Below are positions 15,897 through 26,650 of a DNA stretch of 64,000 bases, piece after piece. Both the position numbers and the translations under genes were made by a program. The notes under the pieces are model-generated. The model did not search any database, was not told where the DNA came from, and saw only the letters and a list, made by a program, of their open reading frames with translations. Origin of the DNA: Variovorax sp. J2L1-78 (GTDB lineage Bacteria > Pseudomonadota > Gammaproteobacteria > Burkholderiales > Burkholderiaceae_C); contig NZ_JASZYB010000002.1 of NCBI RefSeq assembly GCF_030317205.1, positions 858,501 through 922,500 of the forward strand, in the 5' to 3' direction. Positions within the stretch are counted from its first letter, which is position 1, and each line of letters starts with the position of its first letter.

Positions 15897-15911
15897 TTCA
15901 GCTTTTATGAA
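15897..15911. promoter_or_regulatory. LysR-type box TTCA-N7-TGAA
   Basis: TTCAGCTTTTATGAA is a perfect T-N11-A inverted repeat 14 bp before the LysR start codon at 15926, in the 120-bp gap between the divergent hydrolase and lysR genes. The position suits autoregulation. It overlaps an alternative upstream ATG (15911), which argues for the downstream start. Confidence 0.5.
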
Positions 15912-15925
15912 TGATCGGAGCGTCC

Positions 15926-16840
15926 ATGGACCGACTGCGTGCCTTCGAAGTCTTCGTCACCGTGGTGGCGCGCGGCAGCTTCACCAAGGCGGCCGATGCG
16001 CTCGATACCTCGCCGGCCAACGTGACGCGCTACGTCAACGAGCTGGAGGCGCACCTGGGCACCCGCCTGCTCAACCGCAGCTCGCGCCGGTTGTCGCTCA
16101 CGGAGGGCGGCGAGACGCTCTACGAGCGGGCGAAATCGATCCTCGAGGAGGTGGCAGAGACCGAGGCGCTGGCCAGCACGGCGTCGCTCAAGCCGCGCGG
16201 GCGGCTGCGTATCAACGCGCCGCTGAGCTTCGGCATCCTGGTGCTCGCGCCGCTGTGGCCGCGCTTCATGGCGAAGTACCCCGAGGTCGAACTGGACATC
16301 GTTCTGATCGACCGCATCGTCGACATCGTGGAAGAGGGCTACGACCTGGCGATCCGCATCTCGCGCAGCGGCTCCACCAGCCACATCGCGCGCCGGCTGA
16401 GCCGCTCGCGCAACATCGTCTGTGCCTCACCGGCCTACCTGGCCGCGCACGGCATGCCGCAGGTGCCCGCCGACCTCGCGCGGCATGTGTGCCTGGGCTA
16501 CACCTATGGCGCCACCGCCGACGAATGGCAGTTCGTCGACGCGGCCGGCGGCCCGCATTCGGTGAAGGTGCGGTGGGCCATGCGCGCCAACAACGGCGAC
16601 ACCGCACGGGCGGCAGCGCTGGCCGGCGCCGGCGTGATCTGGCAGCCCAGCTTCCTCATCGGCGAGGACGTGCGCGCCGGCCGCCTGGTCGAAGTGCTGC
16701 CCGGCTTTCGCATGCCCGACATCGACATCCAGGCGATCTACGCCAGCCGCCGCCACCTGAGCGCCAAGGTGCGCGTGATGGTGGACTTCCTGGCCGACAC
16801 GCTGGCGGGAACGCCGGCGTGGGATGCGCCCCTGCCCTAG
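15926..16840 (+). CDS. LysR family transcriptional regulator
   Basis: This is a 304-aa LysR protein. The winged helix-turn-helix covers residues 1-60 (MDRLRAFEVFVTVVARGSFT, TSPANVTRYVNELEAHLGTR). The effector domain begins with GRLRINAPLSFGILVLAPLW and includes VDIVEEGYDLAIRI, a mark of the large DsdC/AaeR-like subgroup. The ATG at 15926 has GGAG 6 nt upstream and gives the standard N-terminus; an ATG 15 nt earlier lies in the putative operator. Its stop overlaps the stop of the convergent hypothetical gene by 4 bp. The divergent Tat-exported hydrolase is the probable target. Confidence 0.93.
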   Translation: MDRLRAFEVFVTVVARGSFTKAADALDTSPANVTRYVNELEAHLGTRLLNRSSRRLSLTEGGETLYERAKSILEEVAETEALASTASLKPRGRLRINAPLSFGILVLAPLWPRFMAKYPEVELDIVLIDRIVDIVEEGYDLAIRISRSGSTSHIARRLSRSRNIVCASPAYLAAHGMPQVPADLARHVCLGYTYGATADEWQFVDAAGGPHSVKVRWAMRANNGDTARAAALAGAGVIWQPSFLIGEDVRAGRLVEVLPGFRMPDIDIQAIYASRRHLSAKVRVMVDFLADTLAGTPAWDAPLP

Positions 16841-17445
16841 TCGGGGTTCTCGACGCGCCGCAGCGTGGCCAGGTCGATCGGCCCGTGCTGGCTCGTGAAG
16901 CACAAGGGGCCGGCGCCGCCCTGCTGCTGCGCCACGCCGCCGATGCGGTGGTCGTCGGTGTCGTAGAGCGTCACCTCGCCGTCGCGCTCGACGGCCAGGC
17001 GGCGCTGCTCGGGGAACCAGGCATAGCGGATGCCGTTCTGCGCGCCGCTGCTGGCGGGCGTGGAGAGGCCGGCGGGCCACCAGTGCACCGACAGGCGCCG
17101 GGGCGGCTCCACCGCCCATTCCGGGTGGGCGGCCAGCAGCTGCGAGAGTTCGTCGCACAGGGCGCCCACGCGCAGGGCAAGCGCGTCGTTGAAGATGTCA
17201 CCGACCACGATCATTCCGCCGCGCAGCCACTGGCCGCTGCCACCGAATTCGGCGTGGTCGAAGTGCGCCATGTGGCCCTGCCCGCGGCGCAGCGACTCCC
17301 ACATCGCGTGCACCGCATTGCGGGCAAATCCATGCTGGCGCGCGATGCCGGCCAAGGCATCGGCCAGGGCAGCGAGCTGCTGGGTGGAGGGCGTCGATGC
17401 GGCGCCGAGGGGCCCGGTCGGTCGTTCTTGTTCTTCTCTACTCAT
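16837..17445 (-). CDS. Hypothetical protein, 202 aa
   Basis: No family recognised with confidence. The first half is helical, with MWESLRRGQGHMAHFDHAEF followed by GGSGQWLRGGMIVVGDIFND. The second half is beta-rich, with RYAWFPEQRRLAVERDGEVT and a glutamine/glycine stretch (GGVAQQQGGAGP). The block AHFDHAEFGGSGQW recalls conserved small proteins of Comamonadaceae that carry a short-C-terminal oligomerisation-type segment, but this is from memory of similar sequences only. There is no signal peptide or membrane helix. It is convergent with the LysR gene (stops overlap by 4 bp) and lies upstream, on the minus strand, of nothing obvious. Confidence 0.7.
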   Translation of the reverse strand: MSREEQERPTGPLGAASTPSTQQLAALADALAGIARQHGFARNAVHAMWESLRRGQGHMAHFDHAEFGGSGQWLRGGMIVVGDIFNDALALRVGALCDELSQLLAAHPEWAVEPPRRLSVHWWPAGLSTPASSGAQNGIRYAWFPEQRRLAVERDGEVTLYDTDDHRIGGVAQQQGGAGPLCFTSQHGPIDLATLRRVENPD

Positions 17446-17546
17446 GGCCCGAGCGTAGACGTTCCCGTCCGCGGGCGGTGTGAGCCGGGGTCGCGTCGGC
17501 GGGCCGGTGCAGGCCGACGCACCACCCGCTGTTCCCGTCGTATGCG

Positions 17547-18338
17547 TCAGCGCGCCGGCTCGAGCTGCTGGACGGCCACGTGCATGTCGCCCATCTCGAG
17601 CGGGCCGTAGTTCGACACGAAGGCCACGTCGGCGGCGTCGCGGCCGTAGGCCACCACGATGCGGCCGCCGCGCGGTGTGCTCTGCGTCGCGTCAAAGGTG
17701 TACCAGCGGCCATCCACGAAGGCTTCGAACCAGGCGTGCATGTCCATCGGGTCGAGCTCGTGCAGATAGCCGACGACGACGCGCGCCGGGATCTTCAGCG
17801 CGCGCGTCAGCGACACGCCGATGTGCGAGAAGTCGCGGCACACGCCGGCGCCGTGGTCCAGCGTGTCGAGCGCGTCGGTGGTCGCGTCGCTCACGCCGTA
17901 GCGGTATTCGATGTTCTGGTGGATCCAGGCGCGGATGACCTCGACCTGGTCGTAGCCCGGCAGCGCATCACCCACGATCTCGCGCGCCTTCGCCTCCATC
18001 TTGTCGGACGGGCAGTAGCGGCTTTGCAGCAGGTACAGCAGCGCATCGTCGGGCAGTGCCGCGATGGGCGTGGCCGGCGCACCGGGCGTCACGCGGATGT
18101 GCTCTTCGGTCTCCATCACCATCTCGACCTCGATGCGCATCTCGCCTTGAGGGATGGTCAGGCGCTGGCACAGGTTGCCGTAGCTGTCGACGTACTCGGT
18201 GGTGCGCACCCAGGGGGAGAGCTCGTAGCGCTCGCTGATCATCCACTGCGCCATGCCGCTGCGGGGCCGGAGCATGGCGACCACGGGGCAATCCGCCGCC
18301 GCCTTGACGGTCATGGTGCAGTTGGCCTGGAGCTTCAT
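17547..18338 (-). CDS. Transglutaminase-like cysteine protease family protein
   Basis: This 263-aa protein has a small N-terminal beta domain (residues 1-90). The transglutaminase core follows, with the catalytic triad Cys167 (GAGVCRDFSH), His201 (MDMHAWFEAF) and Asp216 (WYTFDAT). These are the positions expected for bacterial transglutaminase-like proteins, which act as proteases or amidases rather than cross-linking enzymes. HQNIEYRYGVSD precedes the core, as in the family found beside alpha-E and circularly permuted ATP-grasp genes. Those usual partners are not next to it here, so it stands alone. The ATG at 18338 gives a sensible N-terminus without a signal peptide. Confidence 0.88.
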   Translation of the reverse strand: MKLQANCTMTVKAAADCPVVAMLRPRSGMAQWMISERYELSPWVRTTEYVDSYGNLCQRLTIPQGEMRIEVEMVMETEEHIRVTPGAPATPIAALPDDALLYLLQSRYCPSDKMEAKAREIVGDALPGYDQVEVIRAWIHQNIEYRYGVSDATTDALDTLDHGAGVCRDFSHIGVSLTRALKIPARVVVGYLHELDPMDMHAWFEAFVDGRWYTFDATQSTPRGGRIVVAYGRDAADVAFVSNYGPLEMGDMHVAVQQLEPAR

Positions 18339-18462
18339 TCGGTGCTTTTCTCAAAGGTGGGAATGGAGCGCAGCGTGCCACGTCGGCATGGCGCCAGCGT
18401 GACCGGCAATGCCGACAGAAGCGGTCGGACGCGCGGCGGGCGGGCCGCCGCGCGCCGTGCGC

Positions 18463-20904
18463 TCAGACGCGTGGTGGGTCGGTGTCGCGCGCCGTGTGGC
18501 GGTGCATGCCGACGGCGGCGATGAAGTCGGCCGCGGCGCCGGCGATGTCCGCACCGTCGGCCAGGATCAGACCGGGGTCGCCGGCACCGTCGGGCAGCGT
18601 CAGCGGGATGCCCGCTTCGCCCAGCAGCGCCTGCGAGGCACCGAGCGCGAGGATGGTCTTGCAGTGGCGGTACTGGTCCTTGATGAAGTCCATCGTGTGG
18701 CCCACCGCCGCGAGCGCTTCGGCCGCCGCCTGGCCATCGGGCAGGACCAGCGCGTCGAACAGGAAGCCGGGGCTGTTTTCCATCGTCGCATCCGGCTCGA
18801 GCTTCTGGCCGTCGGCCGATGTCACAGTGCCGAGCTTCGCGGCGACCATGCGGGGCACGGCACCGGCATCGAGCAGGGCGGCCTGCAAGGTGGCGAGCGA
18901 TGCGCCGTCCACGCCGTCAGCGACCAGCAGCGCGATCTTGCGCGAGCGGATGCCGCCGTCGCCGGTGCGCGCCATCAGCGACAGCGCCGGCGAGGTCTCG
19001 ACCTCGGGCGTCACCGGTGTTTCGAGCGCCAGCGGCAACGGCGCAGGCAGTTCCATGCCCAAGCCGTCGGCCACCTTGGCCGCGAGTTCCGGCGATGCGT
19101 TCAGCAGGCCGGCGACCATGCGCTGGCGCACGGCCGGCACGGTGACCTTCGACAGCTCGAAGCGGAAGGCGGCCGCAATGTGCGCCTGCTCGACGGGCGT
19201 CTGGCTTTCGAAGAAGAGCTTGGCCTGCGTGTAGTGGTCGGCGAACTTCTCCGGCTTGGCGCGCACCTTGTCGCTCGATGCCTGCGCGTCGATGCGGCGT
19301 GCCACGCTGGTGAAACCCTGCGCGGCACCGGTCTGGAACGGGCAGCCGCCCGCCAGCGAATTCGGCTCGTAGGCCACGCGGCCACGGTGGATCGCCTGGC
19401 GGTGCATGCCGTCGCGCTGGTTGTTGTGCACCGGCGCGATCGGGGCGTTGATCGGCAGTTCGTGGAAGTTCGGCCCACCGAGGCGGCTGATCTGCGTGTC
19501 GACGTAGGAATGGATGCGGCCGGCCAGCAGCGGGTCGTTCGTGAAATCGATGCCCGGCACCACATGGGCGGTGCAGAACGCGACCTGCTCGGTTTCGGCG
19601 AAGAAGTTGTCGGGGTTGCGGTTGAGCACCATGCGTCCGACGATTTGCACCGGTACCAGTTCCTCCGGCACGATCTTGGTCGCGTCGAGGATGTCGAAGC
19701 TGAAGGTCTCGGCCTGTTCTTCGCTGAAGATCTGCAGGCCCAGCTCCCACTCGGGGTACTCGCCCGCGTCGATGGCTTCCCACAGGTCGCGGCGGTGGAA
19801 GTCCGGGTCGGCGCCGGAGATCTTCACCGCCTCGTCCCACACCAGCGAATGCGTGCCCAGCTTGGGCTGCCAGTGGAACTTGACGAAGACCGACTCGCCC
19901 GCCTCGTTCACCAGGCGGAAGGTGTGTACGCCGAAGCCCTGCATCATCCGGTAGCTGCGCGGAATCGCGCGGTCGCTCATCTGCCACATCAGCATGTGGG
20001 TCGACTCGGGCATCAGCGAGACGAAGTCCCAGAAGGTGTCGTGCGCCGAGGCCGCCTGCGGCATGGCGTGGTGCGGTTCGGGCTTGACGGCATGGACCAG
20101 GTCGGGGAACTTGATCGCATCCTGGATGAAGAAGACGGGCATGTTGTTGCCCACCAGGTCCCAGTTGCCTTCGTCGGTATAGAACTTCACGGCGAAGCCG
20201 CGCACGTCGCGCGCCGTGTCCTTGGAGCCGCGCTCGCCGGCCACGGTAGAGAAGCGCACGAACACCGGGGTGATCTTGCCGGCTTCCTGAAAGGGGGCGG
20301 CCTTGGTGTACTTCGTCAGCGGCTCGTAGGCCTCGAAGAAGCCGTGGGCACCCGATCCACGGGCATGCACGATGCGCTCTGGAATGCGCTCATGGTCGAA
20401 GTGCGTGATCTTCTCGCGCAGGATGAAGTCTTCCAACAGCACCGGGCCGCGGGCGCCGGCCTTGAGCGAGTTCTGGTTGTCGGCGACGGGCACGCCCTGG
20501 TTGGTCGTGAGGCGCTGGCCGCTCGAATCGACGCGCACGCGGTCGAGCGTGTCGATGGTGGCGTTCACCCCTTCGGCGGCCACGGTGCCGGTCTTGTCCG
20601 AGGCGTTGGCTTCCGACAGCGTGCTGCCACCGGGCAGGCGCGAGGGCGGCGTGGCCGTCAGGCCCGGCGGCGCCTTCAGCGCATTCGCCTCGCCATGTTC
20701 CAGCGGCTTGTTGGTGTTGGCCGGCATGGCGGCGGCGAGGGCCTGGGTGTCGGCGGCCTTCTGCGCGGGCAGGTCGCCCGGCGCGGCGCCCGGCGGTGCC
20801 GGGTGGGCGGGGCCGCTGTCGGTGTTGCGGGCGGCGGCCTTGGCGGTGTTGGTGGTGACGGGATCGACGGGCGATCGGGACGGAGCGCGAGGGATTTTGG
20901 CCAT
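18463..20904 (-). CDS. katE: Large-subunit catalase HPII type with C-terminal DJ-1/PfpI-like domain
   Basis: This is an 813-aa protein. After a 100-residue Ala/Pro-rich N-terminal arm comes the haem catalase core. The core contains the active-site segment FDHERIPERIVHARGSGAHG (essential His in VHARG), then RDVRGFAVKFYTDEGNWDL, VGNNMPVFFIQDA with the conserved Asn, and proximal haem ligand region RLGGPNFHELPIN. The last 150 residues form a flavodoxin-like domain (KIALLVADGVDGASLATLQA) seen only in large clade-2 catalases. It detoxifies hydrogen peroxide in the cytoplasm, typically in stationary phase. It is transcribed divergently from mntH, which fits an oxidative-stress grouping. No OxyR or RpoS site was identified. 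Confidence 0.97.
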   Translation of the reverse strand: MAKIPRAPSRSPVDPVTTNTAKAAARNTDSGPAHPAPPGAAPGDLPAQKAADTQALAAAMPANTNKPLEHGEANALKAPPGLTATPPSRLPGGSTLSEANASDKTGTVAAEGVNATIDTLDRVRVDSSGQRLTTNQGVPVADNQNSLKAGARGPVLLEDFILREKITHFDHERIPERIVHARGSGAHGFFEAYEPLTKYTKAAPFQEAGKITPVFVRFSTVAGERGSKDTARDVRGFAVKFYTDEGNWDLVGNNMPVFFIQDAIKFPDLVHAVKPEPHHAMPQAASAHDTFWDFVSLMPESTHMLMWQMSDRAIPRSYRMMQGFGVHTFRLVNEAGESVFVKFHWQPKLGTHSLVWDEAVKISGADPDFHRRDLWEAIDAGEYPEWELGLQIFSEEQAETFSFDILDATKIVPEELVPVQIVGRMVLNRNPDNFFAETEQVAFCTAHVVPGIDFTNDPLLAGRIHSYVDTQISRLGGPNFHELPINAPIAPVHNNQRDGMHRQAIHRGRVAYEPNSLAGGCPFQTGAAQGFTSVARRIDAQASSDKVRAKPEKFADHYTQAKLFFESQTPVEQAHIAAAFRFELSKVTVPAVRQRMVAGLLNASPELAAKVADGLGMELPAPLPLALETPVTPEVETSPALSLMARTGDGGIRSRKIALLVADGVDGASLATLQAALLDAGAVPRMVAAKLGTVTSADGQKLEPDATMENSPGFLFDALVLPDGQAAAEALAAVGHTMDFIKDQYRHCKTILALGASQALLGEAGIPLTLPDGAGDPGLILADGADIAGAAADFIAAVGMHRHTARDTDPPRV

Positions 20905-21039
20905 GGTGGGTTCTTTGGAAATGGACGGCGGTTCAGGGGCTGTTCAGCTTGAGCACCACTGAACCTAGGCAAGCCCCGATGGCCCTCGCGTAGGACGCCG
21001 CGCCTGCTTTGCCGACGTGCGCACCTATCATCGGGCGCC

Positions 21040-22365
21040 ATGTTTTCGTTGCCTCGCACCGCCACCGCGCCCTTCTGTCCATCCGAAGTCAAGGGCAGCA
21101 TCGCCGTCGACGCCGGGCTGCCCTTCCACAAGAAGCTCTGGCGCTACGCCGGCCCCGGCCTGCTGGTGTCGGTCGGCTACATGGACCCGGGCAACTGGGC
21201 CACCGACATCGAGGCGGGCTCCCGCTTCGGCTACGGCCTGCTCTTCGTCGTGCTGCTCGCCAGCCTGGCGGCGATGCTGTTGCAGACGCTGTGCGTGCGG
21301 CTCGGCCTGGTTGCGCAGAAGGACCTGGCACGCGCCTGCCGCGAGCGCTATTCGCCGCGCGTCAACCGCTTCCTGTGGCTGGGCGCGGAACTCGCCATCG
21401 TGGCCTGCGACCTGGCCGAGGTGCTGGGCAGCGCGCTGGCGCTGCATCTGCTGTTCGGCGTGTCCATCCCCGTCGGCATCGCCATCACCGCCTTCGACAC
21501 GCTGCTGGTGCTCGGCCTGCAGGGCGCGGGCTTTCGCCGCGTGGAGGCCATCGTGCTGGGGCTGGTGACGACCATCGCCGGCTGCTTTGCGGTCGAGCTG
21601 ATCATGTCGCAGCCCAACTGGTTCGGCGTGGCGATGGGCTTCGCGCCCAGCCTGGAGCGGCTGCATCAGCCCGGCGCGCTGTACTTGGCGATCGGCATCG
21701 TCGGCGCGACCGTGATGCCGCACAACCTGTACCTGCATTCGTCGATCGTGCAGACGCGGCTGGTGGCGAAGACCGACGCCGCACGGCGCGAGGCGGTGCG
21801 CTTCTGCACGCTCGACGCGGTGGTGTCGCTGTCGCTGGCCCTGCTGGTCAATGCCGCCATCATGGTGCTGGCGGCCAGCGCGTTCAACGCGAACGGCCAC
21901 CGCGAGGTCGCGGACATCGAGGACGCCTACCACCTGATCGAGCCGCTGGTCGGCAGCGCGCTCGCCGCCACGCTCTTCGGCATCGCGCTGCTCGCCTCGG
22001 GCCAGAGCTCGACCTTCACCGGCACCATCGCCGGCCAGATCATCATGGAAGGCTTCCTCGACCTGAAGATCCCGTGCTGGCAGCGCCGCCTGATCACGCG
22101 CGCGCTGGCGCTGGTGCCCGCCTTCGTCGGCGTCTGGTGGCTCGGCGACGGGGCCATCGGCAAGATGCTGGTGGCGAGCCAGGTGGTGCTGAGCTTCCAA
22201 CTGCCCTTCGCGATCTGGCCGCTGGTGCGCTTCACGAGCGACCGCGCACTGATGGGCGAGTACGCCAACGGGCCGTGGCTCAAGGCCGTGGCCTGGAGCC
22301 TGTTCACGCTCATCGCCGTGGCCAACGTGTGGCTGGTGGCGTCGGTGGTGGGCGGCCTGGGCTGA
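21040..22365 (+). CDS. mntH: Nramp family divalent metal (Mn2+/Fe2+) transporter
   Basis: This 441-aa inner-membrane protein has about 11 hydrophobic segments and the Nramp signatures. DPGNWATD sits in the first metal-binding helix (about residues 49-56), VTMPHNLYLHSS-like MPHNLYLHSSIVQTR in helix 6 around 228-242, and GQSSTFTGTIAGQIIMEGF in the conserved transport loop. It imports manganese (or iron) using the proton gradient. Divergence from the large catalase gene (135-bp gap) suggests joint use under peroxide stress. No MntR or Fur box was recognised by eye. A 7-bp hairpin follows 32 bp after the stop. Confidence 0.96.
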   Translation: MFSLPRTATAPFCPSEVKGSIAVDAGLPFHKKLWRYAGPGLLVSVGYMDPGNWATDIEAGSRFGYGLLFVVLLASLAAMLLQTLCVRLGLVAQKDLARACRERYSPRVNRFLWLGAELAIVACDLAEVLGSALALHLLFGVSIPVGIAITAFDTLLVLGLQGAGFRRVEAIVLGLVTTIAGCFAVELIMSQPNWFGVAMGFAPSLERLHQPGALYLAIGIVGATVMPHNLYLHSSIVQTRLVAKTDAARREAVRFCTLDAVVSLSLALLVNAAIMVLAASAFNANGHREVADIEDAYHLIEPLVGSALAATLFGIALLASGQSSTFTGTIAGQIIMEGFLDLKIPCWQRRLITRALALVPAFVGVWWLGDGAIGKMLVASQVVLSFQLPFAIWPLVRFTSDRALMGEYANGPWLKAVAWSLFTLIAVANVWLVASVVGGLG

Positions 22366-22396
22366 CGCACCGCCAGCGCCTTCTACCAGCTTTGCA

Positions 22397-22414
22397 CTGC
22401 CTCCGGCGAGGCAG
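22397..22414. terminator. Hairpin downstream of mntH
   Basis: CTGCCTC-CGGC-GAGGCAG forms a 7-bp perfect stem with a 4-nt loop, 32 bp after the mntH stop. It is followed by GC-rich sequence without a T-tract, so any termination would be weak or Rho-assisted. Confidence 0.35.
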
Positions 22415-22464
22415 GTGCGCATCGTCCGATGGACGTTCTGCGGCTCTCTCGGGCGTCGTGCGCC

Positions 22465-22487
22465 GTCTCGCGCAAAAGAGGCGAGAC
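22465..22487. other. Hairpin upstream of the molybdenum hydroxylase operon
   Basis: GTCTCGC at 22465-22471 pairs with GCGAGAC at 22481-22487 around an A-rich 9-nt loop (GCAAAAGAG). It lies 63 bp before the ATG of the 2Fe-2S subunit. It may be a leader hairpin or part of the terminator region of mntH; the known molybdenum-cofactor riboswitch architecture is not present. Confidence 0.3.
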
Positions 22488-22550
22488 TGCAAGGGCACAT
22501 AAAAACAAGTGAGCGCATCCCCCGTCGCGCCCACGCCACGAGGAAATCCC

Positions 22551-23053
22551 ATGATCGATCTCAACATCAACGGCAAACCCCATGCCGTGAACGTCCCCCA
22601 GGACATGCCCTTGCTCTGGGTCCTGCGCGACGTCGTCGGCCTGACCGGCACCAAGTTCGGCTGCGGCATCGCGCAGTGCGGCGCCTGCACGGTGCACCTC
22701 GACGGGCAGCCGGTCCGCTCGTGCGTGCTGCCGGTCGGTGCGGTCGGCACGAAGCCGGTCACCACCATCGAGGGCGTGGCCGAGACCGCCAGCGGCAAGC
22801 AGGTCCAGAAGGCCTGGCTCGACGTCGACGTGGTGCAGTGCGGCTACTGCCAGTCGGGCCAGATCATGTCGGCGGCAGCGCTGCTCCAGCGCGTGCCGAA
22901 CCCGAGCGATGCCGACATCGACCTGGCCATGGCGGGCAACGTCTGCCGCTGCGCGACCTACGTGCGCATCCGCGCGGCCATCAAGCAGGCGGCCACGGGC
23001 AAGCCCGAGGTGCTGCAGTCGATCGTTTCCATGCCGACGGCCAGGAGCGCATC

Positions 23054-23057
<4 letters not shown>
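22551..23057 (+). CDS. Molybdenum hydroxylase small subunit, 2 x [2Fe-2S] (isoquinoline 1-oxidoreductase alpha / NicA-like)
   Basis: This 168-aa protein has a plant-type ferredoxin domain with TKFGCGIAQCGACTVHLDG (Cys ligands near residues 41, 46 and 49 plus a later Cys in VRSCVLP) and a helical second cluster domain with QCGYCQSGQIM and NVCRCATYVRI. This is the electron-transfer subunit of two-component molybdenum hydroxylases such as isoquinoline 1-oxidoreductase, nicotinate dehydrogenase and periplasmic-type aldehyde oxidases. The ATG at 22551 has AGGAAA upstream. Its stop overlaps the GTG start of the large subunit. It has no signal of its own and is probably co-exported with the Tat-bearing large subunit. 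Confidence 0.95.
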
Positions 23058-25305
<2,248 letters not shown>

Positions 25306-25309
<4 letters not shown>

Positions 25310-26613
25310 AGCGGCTCTCGATGGTGATCGTGGCGTTGCTGGTGGTCGGCGCTGCGCTCTACGTCTTTCTGACCCGCTCCGACACGTCGCCGGGCCAGGC
25401 CCCGGTGCTGGCCGGCGCGCCGGCCGACGCGGCGGTGCTGGTGCGCGGCGAGTACCTCACGAAGGCGGCGGACTGCATCGCCTGCCACACGGTCGCCGGC
25501 GGCAAGGGGCAGCCGTTCGCGGGCGGCGTGCCCTTCAAGCTGCCCTTCGGCACGATCTATTCGTCCAACATCACGGCCGACCCGGACACCGGCATCGGCC
25601 GATGGACCGACGACCAGTTCGTGCGCGCGCTGCACGACGGCGTGCGCAGCGACGGCCAGCGGCTGTACCCGGCGTTCCCGTACACCTCGTACACGCAGCT
25701 CAGCCGCAGCGACGTGCTGGCGATCAAGGCCTACCTCTTCAGCCTGCCGACGGTGAGCCAGCCGAACCAGCCGGCCGACCTGAGCTTCCCGTTCAACCAG
25801 CGCTGGGCCATGGGCTTCTGGAACGCGGCCTTCTTCAAGAGCGAGCGCTTCGTGGCCGACGCGGCCAAGCCCGCCGAGTGGAACAAGGGCGCCTACCTGG
25901 CGACCGCGCTGGGGCATTGCGCCGAATGCCACACGCCGCGCAACCTGGCCTTCGCGCTGGACAAGGGCAACGACCTGGCCGGCGCAGAACTCCAGGGCTG
26001 GCGCGCCTACAACATCACCTCGGACCCGAAGGCCGGCGTCGGTGCATGGAGCGACGCGCAACTCGCGAGCTACCTGTCGACCGGCCATGCCGACGGGCGC
26101 GGCTCGGCCGGCGGACCGATGGGCGAAGCCGTCGAGCACAGCCTGCAGCACCTGAAGGCCGAAGACGTGGCGGCGCTGGTGACCTACCTGCGCAGCGTGC
26201 CGGCCCGCCAAGGCAAGTCGCCGATCGACATCGACACGAAGGCGCCCTGGGCCGTGACGGCCAGCGCCGCGGCGCCGGCCGGCAACACGGCCGAAGGGCA
26301 CGAGATGGGCCTGAAGCTGTTCGCGGCGGCGTGCGCCAGCTGCCACCAGTGGAACGGCAAGGGGCAGCAGACGCCGTACGCCGGGCTGCTCGGTACGCGC
26401 GGCGTGAACGACCCCGAGGGCGCGAACGTCACGCAGATGATCCTGCAGGGCGTGAACATGCATGTGGGTAAGAACCACGTGTACATGCCGGCCTTCGGCA
26501 AGGCCTACACCGACACCGAAGTCGCCGCATTGGCGAACTACGTGATGGCGCAGTTCGGCAACAAGGCGGGGCGGGTGACACCGGAGATGGTGGCGGAGCA
26601 GCGCACGAAGTGA
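25306..26613 (+). CDS. Tri-haem c-type cytochrome, electron acceptor subunit of the molybdenum hydroxylase
   Basis: This 435-aa protein has an N-terminal signal or anchor helix (residues 3-22, LSMVIVALLVVGAALYVFLT) and three haem c motifs: CIACH at 57-61, CAECH near 205 and CASCH near 345. Methionine-containing segments after each motif supply sixth ligands. The arrangement is that of the membrane-associated cytochrome subunits of gluconate, alcohol and aldehyde dehydrogenases, and corresponds to the cytochrome part fused in NicB-type nicotinate dehydrogenase. Electrons should pass from the hydroxylase to the quinol or oxidase chain. It overlaps the large-subunit gene by 4 nt. Confidence 0.95.
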
Positions 26614-26650
26614 CCCGTGGTGGCCGGCGCGGGCGGAGGCGGCGGACCGG

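Noticed and set aside
18409..20952. An 847-codon open frame on the strand opposite katE
   Set aside because: It is an antisense shadow of the catalase gene. The translation is a low-complexity Arg/His/Val mix without domains, while the katE frame is complete and intact.
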